The notes under the pieces: generated by a model
The model's database searches: none
Told to the model about the DNA's origin: nothing
What the model saw: the letters and a program-made list of their open reading frames with translations, nothing else
Part shown: in pieces, positions 56,825 to 64,000 of the stretch
Numbering within the stretch: position 1 is the stretch's first letter
Layout of the letters: every line of letters begins with the position of its first letter
Position numbers and translations under genes: made by a program
Source: Gnetum montanum
Lineage: Eukaryota > Streptophyta > Gnetopsida > Gnetales > Gnetaceae
Direction of reading: 5' to 3'
Assembly: GCA_015680685.1 (NCBI GenBank)
Contig: MNCI01027002.1
Location: 501,044 to 565,043 of the forward strand
Length of the DNA: 64,000 nt

Positions 56825-58193
56825 GATTAATAAATATTTTTCATTTTCTTTAATTTTACAATTTTTTTGCCATTTTTTTCATTTTTCAATTTGTTTGTTT
56901 TATTTTTTTCTCTTTTTATCTTTTTATCTTTTAATAAGCAATCTCATCTATGAATAAAACACTCATGTGGCTCGTTGGTTGAGGTGTGTTCTATGTTATC
57001 GAGTCTTGAGTGATCAATTATTTGGATAGTAAGCCCATTACACCCACTTATCCCTTCTACAAATAAGAGGTTCTGTTCGAGGGTATAGTGATATTTTTGA
57101 CATTCTTGAAACTTAAAATTAATTTTGTGTTCATTGTACCCAGAATGAAAAAGGATGGATCAAGAGGAAATGATTAGGATGTGACATCAAGGGGACTTGC
57201 AGATTCTCTTTGGTGACGTCTATGAGAGTTATCACGCAACGTGGTTGTACTAAGATCCTTGTAGATCTAATGCAAAATGGAAGTAAGAGTAATCAAACGG
57301 CACTCAAAAATCCAATGCGGTTCTAGGGGTTCCCACTGGAAAGAAATGCACCCATGCCTGAAGGTTGGTGGCTTCTCTAAATTTAGCAATTGAAAAAAAA
57401 AAGAAAAAAGAAAGAAAGAGAAATTAAAAAATAAAGGAAGTGCCACAAAGCAAAACTCACTCCTCCCTTGAACAAAATGCCAAGTGATCATACGCCTTGT
57501 TGTTCTGGTACTCTCATAGTTGCTTATCATGGGATGAAACAATGCGATGTCAATGATCAAAGGAATGGATTTGGTCCTGATCTTGGAACGACGGGTTAAT
57601 GACACATTAATCATGCTTTACATGCAGGATTCACTGTGCCCTAGGTCAGTTACCTCATGTCCCAATCTCTACAACCCCTTCTATAGTCTGTCTCATCTCG
57701 TTGTTCATGTACTTGTAACTTGTGTCTTGTGTAGCATAGAATTCTTACCTCAATCCGGTGATACTTACATGTGTGTGTTTTGTGAAACTGATATGGATTA
57801 CATTTAACCCTTCTAGTGCCTACAGACATTTTAAGATGTGGTTACACAAGGGTATTATAGGTTGGAACCTGCTTTGGGGAGGACCCACTTGCGTGACTTT
57901 TGCAATTTGTACTTGTTGCATCCACCACATCATATTATACCCTCTGAGTACTTCATTGTCAAATCTATTCTTTCCTTTGCCATCATTTTATCAAACTAGG
58001 TCTTTTTATGTGTCACCTAAACAAACCAGGTCCGACATTAAACTTTTAGGGCAACTTCCTTGAAAAACATTTCTAACTCTAAAATCACTTTAACCAAAGA
58101 ATTCAACATTTATTAAAGGCAATGAGTAAGGTATGAAATCATTGAACATTTTTCAATAACCTTACTAAAAATTGATCTTTGTGTGATTATAGA
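56825..58193 (+). other. H2 spacer
   Basis: T-rich run at 56,838-56,930, then AT-rich sequence with no sense ORF of note. An antisense ORF of 115 codons (57,614-57,267) matches that of H1 in start and first 60 residues. Confidence 0.6.
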
Positions 58194-58630
58194 TGGCCCT
58201 TAAAAGAAGACAACAAGGAGGACCTTATCAAGGTGCAACTGAACAACCAGGGGGAGGCAAAGGCCAAGGACTTCATGCAGAACACATAGAGTAGGAGGCA
58301 GAATCACTCAACATCTATCATGGAACTCCTATTACTGCATAATCTATCCAAGCAAAAGGTGGAGAGGTCAAGGCCCAAGCCTATGAAGAGGAATGATGGT
58401 TGTTTGCGGCATGACATGTCAAGGTCAATCAAGTGTTCCCACAACTATCGTGTCCATGGAAATTGTTGACTCCATCAAACATTGGAACATCAGCATGGAC
58501 GACTCATAATCTATGGATAGAAGAGGAGAAACTTCAGGCACTTCTTCAATAGTATCAATCTCAGAAGCCTACAACGCCAAACAAAGGAAAGACACCCATG
58601 GAGGAGCCACCACTACCGGGAACCCCATGA
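58194..58630 (+). pseudogene. H2 second ORF, internally deleted
   Basis: ATG 58,194 starts MALKRRQQGGPYQGATEQPG, followed by GKGQGLHAEHIE*EAESLN, matching the H1 N-terminus. The LNFGPF domain seen in H1 is absent. The end, EEKLQALLQ, GKTPMEEPPLPGT, matches H1. TAG and TGA stops interrupt it. It supports a real second ORF in this family, although this copy is defective. Confidence 0.65.
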
Positions 58631-58804
58631 GTTCCACAAGTTTTGTCTTTTGTGTTTGTGTCCAAATTTTATTTAATACTCCACTGTGGCATGAATAAAT
58701 TCCTAGTTAGTCAATAATCCCATACCTATCCACTGTGTAATCAATTGAACTTGTTCCTCACTTTCTTTAACTCGAGGACGAGTTGTTATTTAGTTGTGGG
58801 GATA

Positions 58805-59636
58805 TGATGAGTCATGGTCTGTTAGGCCCAGTTATCAAAGCCGCGATATCACGTACATGATATTGCGGCCTGCATGCGATATTGCGATTCCAGTGTGAGC
58901 CTATAAATAAAAGGTGGCACACTTGGTTTTGGGCATTAGTTCTTAGATTTTATTGTAAGTTTTTAAGTTTAAGTTCCTCTCAACCCTTCTCTCCTAGTGT
59001 ATGCCCATAGTGTGGTGATTGTAATTGTACGACATCCTTATTCGAGTGTGACGTACTTGGACACGCACATGATCGAAAATAAAGATCAAGATTACTTCAT
59101 GATTGTAGTATTCACTTAGTTTAATTATTTATTTAATTGTTATTTACTACTTTCTTAGTTAATATCTCTTCACCCTAACTCCTTTTAAACACAGAATGAG
59201 TACGACTTGATCATGAGCATTTAAGTGTGACTACTTGGTAACCTAGTAGCATACCTACGATATGCGCTTGGTAATCCTAGTGGTAGTCGTGCACAAGGTC
59301 CAAGATGTGTATGGATGATTAAAAAATGGATGCTCATCGCACTTAGGCTAGTTAGATTCTCTCTTACCCTCTCTCTCTCTTCCCTTCCTAGTTTAGTTAA
59401 TATTATTTACCATGATAACCAGGAGTAGCGTTAGCATAGGAACACATCATACACCTCACTCTTGACTAAACCATACATGAAAAAGCTACTACTAGTCTAG
59501 GTGGGAAGACAACGAACTGCGATCTAAGAATAACTGTCTTGATACCACAACTAGCTCATTTGCGAAGTTCGAACGAATCGTGCATGAAAGGCTCGTATTC
59601 GTATGGTTGAGTATCGGGGTACCTCGCCACTCATCA
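58805..59636 (+). repeat. H2 3' LTR
   Basis: 832 bp, preceded by TTGTGGGGATA as a weak polypurine tract. It retains a 20-bp segment of the palindrome region lost from the 5' LTR. Confidence 0.95.
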
Positions 59637-59641
59637 ATAAT

Positions 59642-60590
59642 TTAAATAACTTTGACAAGGAAAATAAAATAACTATTCATTAAAATAGTTCAAAATGAGC
59701 ATACAAGATTATCAATAACTTAAAAGGAAAATGATAGACGTTTAATACAAATATAGGGGTTTGTGATTAAAGGTGTTTCTTTAAAAGAAAAGGAATGACC
59801 AACACACAATAGAGATTAAATCTCTAAGTTGTTGAAATAACAAATAAAAGATTGCAATAGAGACCTAGCTCAATATAGAGCATTGGATATGGTTGGCTAA
59901 ATAGATAGCGTCCTGTGCAAGCTTGTTTGTGCATGCCTCTAGAAAACACACCTCCTCCAACAAGTCTGCATGTTCCCCTCGCTTGACCTATTCATAGTCT
60001 TTGATCAGACTCTTGTTGGTAACACCTCCAAAACTAGTTCAGCAAAATCCAAAGAAAAGATTTTGGGAATCCCTCCTTTGATCTTCCTTTAGGGAGGGTT
60101 TTATTAGTTTTGATCTTCCCTCCCTCACCTTGCCACCTCAACTTCTGACTCTTCCCATCCAGTTAAACCTACACACAAAACAACAAAGGTGAAAGCCAAA
60201 TTGTCATGGAGGAAAAACAAAGAATATTAAATAGTTTTTATCCAATGTACTATCGTGGGTATAGTAATAATAATAATTTAACAATGAGGCATCTTTAATG
60301 ATTACTTTAGTGCATTTATTTAATTTAATGAGTTGGTAAAGGTAGTAAAGGATTTTTGGTAATGATTTAGCCAAATTAGCTATTTGTAAACATCATGAAA
60401 TAGTTTGTGTGGGTTAAAACTTATGGAATTCCTAATTCTCATGGGATTAAAAATTATTAATCATGGCCCATGCCTAGCATGGGAAAGTTTGCATAAACAG
60501 TAACTGCCAAAGCCAATGCTGGCCTGCCAACGCGATGCCTCCTTCCCTTCTCCCTTCTCGTCCTCCTCTGAGTCCGACTTTGAAAGGAGG
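59642..60590. other. flank of H2 and upstream of chitinase, no gene seen
   Basis: AT-rich to about 60,480; no ORF over 75 codons that looks real. It could contain the chitinase promoter and signal-peptide region, but no signal peptide can be read in frame. Confidence 0.4.
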
Positions 60591-60595
60591 AGAAG

Positions 60596-61113
60596 TCACC
60601 AAAAATCATCACTGAGGAGCTGTTCAAAGAAATGCTGCTCCACCGCAACGACCCAGAATGCCCCTCCACCGGCTTCCACACTTACCNAATTCACTGCCTT
60701 TTTCGGCCAGACTTCCCACAAAACCACCGGTACCCATTTTCATTCTCTGATTAANACTGCCTTTTTCGGCCAGACCTCCCACAAAACCACCGGTACCCAT
60801 TTTCATTCTCTGATTAAACTTGCGCCCTTCAATCGAACGTCTATATATCTGTAAAACTATGTTCTGAGAGGTTACACTTGAAAGCATCAGTCATCATCTG
60901 TTTAATGTGACAGGTTACCGGCCCGATGCGCCGGACGCGTGGGGTTACTGGTTTAACAGGGAAATTAGTGGAGACGACGGCCCCGACTACTGTGACACAA
61001 CGCATTATTCGTGTGTGGCGGGCCAGAAGTACTACGGGTGTGGCCCCATTCAGCTATCATGGAACTACAACTACGCTCAGGCTGGTGAAGCTCTGGGTCT
61101 GGTGAAGTTGTAA
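60596..61113 (+). pseudogene. GH19 chitinase, truncated and catalytically dead
   Basis: Exon 1 remnant: EELFKEMLLHRNDPECPSTG, FHTY, then AFFGQTSHKTTG. A GT donor at 60,793 and AG acceptor before 60,914 lead to exon 2: [60 protein letters not shown], ending LVKL and TAA at 61,111. GH19 enzymes cut chitin in fungal walls. The family reads SHETTGG and YYGRGP; here the catalytic Glu is Lys in both duplicated copies and the Arg is Cys (CGT to TGT). The segment between FHTY and AFFGQ is missing, as is about the last third. Single Ns at 60,687 and 60,755 flank a 62-bp repeat, probably an assembly join. Confidence 0.85.
60693..60817. repeat. 62-bp direct repeat separated by an N
   Basis: 60,693-60,754 and 60,756-60,817 differ by one base. 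The single Ns at 60,687 and 60,755 suggest contig ends with overlapping sequence rather than a biological duplication. Confidence 0.8.
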
Positions 61114-62890
61114 ACATGCATACTCCTAATTAGGTTGCATCACTAACCATCAGCAAGTAAAAATGGATCTAGAAGGTCTTCCATGGTATTATGGAAAAGA
61201 AAGGAAATAGAGCAACTAGCATCTCCTATCTATTATTTAATTGTTAATTTTATATTTTGCAGTAATCCAGTTCATTTGTTACAGTAGTATCAGGAGCACT
61301 TGTAATTTTTTTTGCTCATAATCTATATATTTTTACAATAGATTTCAGTTTTATTTTAATATTTTTTTTTGAGATTGTTCAGTGTTTCAGAGTAATAATC
61401 AGGAGTGTGAGAAAGAAATTTGCATGGCAGGTGGTGCTGAGATTTTTTATGAATTCTGAAGCAAGTAGTCGATTTTTAACTTCTCGGATGGATTTGGGCA
61501 TTCTTGATGATGCCAAACGCAAACTGCTACTGCAGTTACATTTATGATTAGCAATCTCAATGCCAAACAGCTTTTTAACTTGTAAGCGGCGCATTTAAGT
61601 AACCAGGGATGGATGAGCTGATAAATTAGAAGGAGCAAGGTCTTATGCAGAGCTGCAGTAGCATAGCCGTAGTTGGTGTTCTAGCACAGCTGCAAAGGCC
61701 CACGACCAAAGCATTTTTTGCCTTGGTCACGCTGCCAAATCGATTTCAGCACACAGTACTGGTTCTGGTTCTTCTCCGCCTCTTCCTTAGTACATCCACC
61801 TGCATCAGGTTAGACACGGATGGTCAGCCAGAGAGAGGCTTAAAGAGGAAATTAGCCATGGAAATTCCTATATCACCAGTTAGATTTCGTTCTGGCAACA
61901 CCGAGTCAAAAGGAATTCATAAACTGTTACAGTTTTCTCTATTGCAATTAAATAAAAAGAAAATCTTAAACCTAGAATTCCTTCAATAGGCATTTTTAAT
62001 TTAAACTCAACCTTCTGTGTGTTTTTCCAGAAATAATCTTATAGTCCAATGCTGTTGAATAGAATCGGGTTTTTCACGGAAAGAATATTATGACTAGAAT
62101 CCAGCACGTGACCACAAAAGTTTTTTCTTTTAATTCAACCTTTTATATTTTCGAATGGGTTTTCTCCGGCAAGAATCTTACCATTAGGGTAAAGCTTGAT
62201 TATGTAAGAAAATAATTATGCAAAAAAACTGGATTGCATAAGTAATCAAAGTACAGAATGGAGAAGCAAATGGAACTAATCTCCAACCATTGATGTCTTG
62301 AATTAATTTTGTTCAAATTCTTGTTTCACAATGGCGCTCTGCAACAATGGTGTATGCAACCTCCAAGCACCTGTGAAAGCGACCTGAACTACACTCTTGC
62401 TGTGATTCATGGTATCTTTGTTCTCCCATCAAGAACTAATTTATAGGCCACGGAATCAGTTATCATGAGAGAAAATTTGAAAAATAAGAGACCCAAAACC
62501 CCATCCAGATGTGGATGCCACTCCAAGGCTAACTCAAAAACATGTTATGCAAATGCATATAAGCATCAACAGATATGAAGGCCACGTTAACGTGTAAACA
62601 TGTGTTACAATCTTGCACATGGTTTCCATATTTAATCAGTCCAAAGTTCAAGAAATAAATGCATGAATCATAGCAATAGTTTCTCTTAATGTGAGTATTT
62701 CTTCTATGTATTACAATACATTATCCGTCAAACATAATTCCTTATATGGTAACGTAACTTTATGAATAAACCCAATGTTCATTCAAGGCCCTACTATATG
62801 TGTATTTTCTCTAATAACTATATGTGCAAACCATATGAGAAAATAGCACAATTGAATAAGAGTTTCATTAAAATTATAAGTTGTATGTAC
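61114..62890. other. 1.8 kb downstream of chitinase, no clear gene
   Basis: The longest ORF, 61,645-61,989 (114 codons), resembles nothing I know. The rest is AT-rich. The 3' LTR of copia L should lie toward the right end. Confidence 0.4.
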
Positions 62891-64000
62891 AACAAATTAC
62901 ATTATGGAACCAAGTCCCATCCAAACTATATGATCCTTAAATGACTTCGGTGGCATTCCTTTTATCAAAGGATCCACTATCATTAATTCAGTGCTTATAT
63001 GCTCAATAACCATTTTGTTTTCTTTAATGCATTCCCTTATGGCTAAGTACTTTATGTCAATGTGTTTACTTTGATTGCCACTTTTATTATTCCTAGCCAT
63101 AAAAACAACAACTAAATTATCACAAGACATTCTTAAGGCCTAGATATAGAATCCACAATTCTAGGCCTTGTTATAAAAATCTTCAACCATGCACCATGTG
63201 AAGTATCCTCAAAACAAGAACAAACTCTGCCTCCATTGTGGAAGTAGCAATCAAAGTTTACTTTCCACTCTTCCAGGATATAGCCCCTCTAGCTAGCATA
63301 AAAACATAACCAGATATAGATTTCCGTGAATCGACACAGCCAACAATGTTTGAATGAGAGTAGCCAATCACCTCCAAGGAGTTAGTTCATTTATACGTAA
63401 GCATGTAGTCTTTTGTACCTTGAAGGTACCTCATCACTTTCTTTGCAACCCTCCAATGGTCAATACCTAGATTACTCTGATATCTGCCCAACATTCTCAC
63501 AACAAATACAATGTCAAGTCTTGTGCAGACCTAAGCATACATAAGGCTTTCAATAGCTGAAGCATACAAAATGTTTCTTATCTAACTCTTCTCTAAATCA
63601 TTCATAGGGCACTCGTTCAAATTGAACCTATCACCCTTCATAATGGATGCTATACTTGGTAGACAATTTTTCATCCGAAAACTCTCTAAAACTTCATTGA
63701 TATATGTTTCCTATGATAGTCCTAGAATACATATAGATCTATCCCTATGGATTTGAATACCAATGACATAAGATGCCTCACCCAGATCCTTCATCTTGAA
63801 ATCGTTAGAGAGAAAATGTTTTACCTCATATAGATATCCACTATTATTGGTTGCAAGAAGGATATCATCCACATATAAAACAAGGAAACAATTTTTTCTC
63901 CCACTAACCTTCTAGTATATACATTGATCTATGATGTTTTCCTCAAAACCAAATGAAGTGATGATATCATGGAATTTTAAATACCATCGACATGAGGATT
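62890..64000 (-). mobile_element. Copia element L, RT and RNase H, runs off the right edge
   Basis: The minus-strand text begins near the right edge with FHDIITSFGFEENIIDQCIY, then LVLYVDDILLATNNSGYL (catalytic YVDD at about 63,870). RT text follows (VKHFLSNDFKMKDLGEASYV, GIQIHRDRSI), then LMYA and RYQSNLGIDHWRVAKKVMRY. RNase H reads VGCVDSRKSISGYVFMLARG, TSTMEAEF, and ends KSGNQSKHIDIKYLAIRECI, DPLIKGMPPKSFKDH (62,897-63,130). Scattered stops and shifts are present. The lineage differs from copia K. Confidence 0.87.

Larger units (their letters stand above)
53878..59636 (+). mobile_element. H2, gag-only LTR element with both LTRs and target duplication
   Basis: The 5' LTR is 53,878-54,704 and the 3' LTR 58,805-59,636, both TGATGAGTCATGG...CTCATCA. 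ATAAT flanks both sides (53,873-53,877 and 59,637-59,641). The interior has a primer site, gag and a short second ORF, but no RT, integrase or protease. This fits TR-GAG elements. The LTRs differ by point changes and a 20-bp indel, so insertion is not recent. Confidence 0.94.

Noticed and set aside
1-64000. CRISPR arrays, bacterial operons, riboswitches
   Set aside because: No regularly spaced repeats or prokaryotic signals; the content is plant nuclear DNA.

Overview
This is nuclear DNA from a seed plant with a large, transposon-packed genome. The evidence is plant-type LINEs, plant Ty1/copia and Ty3/gypsy elements, a GH19 chitinase relic, and one host gene whose 4.4-kb intron is full of insertions. 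A gymnosperm would fit the scale and decay, but the sequence does not prove it. There are almost no intact genes. The window is a stack of nested, decayed retroelements with two host-gene remnants.

Layout. 1-3254: LINE copy A, minus strand. 3255-16.4k: a Ty1/copia element on the plus strand, split by a 2.2-kb non-coding repeat (R1), LINE B and LINE C. LINE C is bounded by a 13-bp target duplication. 16.4-16.9k: tail of another LINE (F). 18.3-23.2k: LINE D, the longest copy. 24.05-29.1k: the last four exons of a host gene I cannot name. Its first intron here holds repeat copy R2, LINE E (18-bp target duplication) and a SINE-like insertion. 29.4-35.75k: H1, a gag-only LTR element on the minus strand, inserted in the 3' LTR of G. 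35.75-47.3k: G, a Ty3/gypsy element of Athila/Tat type, minus strand. 48.9-53.5k: a copia element (K), minus strand. 53,878-59,636: H2, a plus-strand relative of H1 with both LTRs, tRNA-Asp-type primer site and 5-bp target duplication. 60.6-61.1k: GH19 chitinase pseudogene. 62.9-64k: a further copia element (L), minus strand.

Most interesting system. The LINEs are L1-type (APE endonuclease, reverse transcriptase, CCHC-like zinc finger), but their coding region does not stop after the zinc finger. In A, B, C and D it continues into a helical domain resembling the 'putative plant transposon protein' domain, then a charged coiled coil. In A, B and E the coiled coil ends in a J domain. Copy A keeps the exact spacing of DnaJ proteins, including the HPD tripeptide. 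This suggests a LINE lineage that carried its own Hsp70 co-chaperone domain.

Two other points stand out. In LINE D I read 980 codons in one uninterrupted frame and found 25 TAG, 7 TGA and no TAA stops, a signature of CHG and CG cytosine deamination. G and H1/H2 share LTR ends and gag, so G looks like an autonomous relative of the gag-only elements. G and H1 also carry a second, post-gag/pol reading frame with a shared motif.
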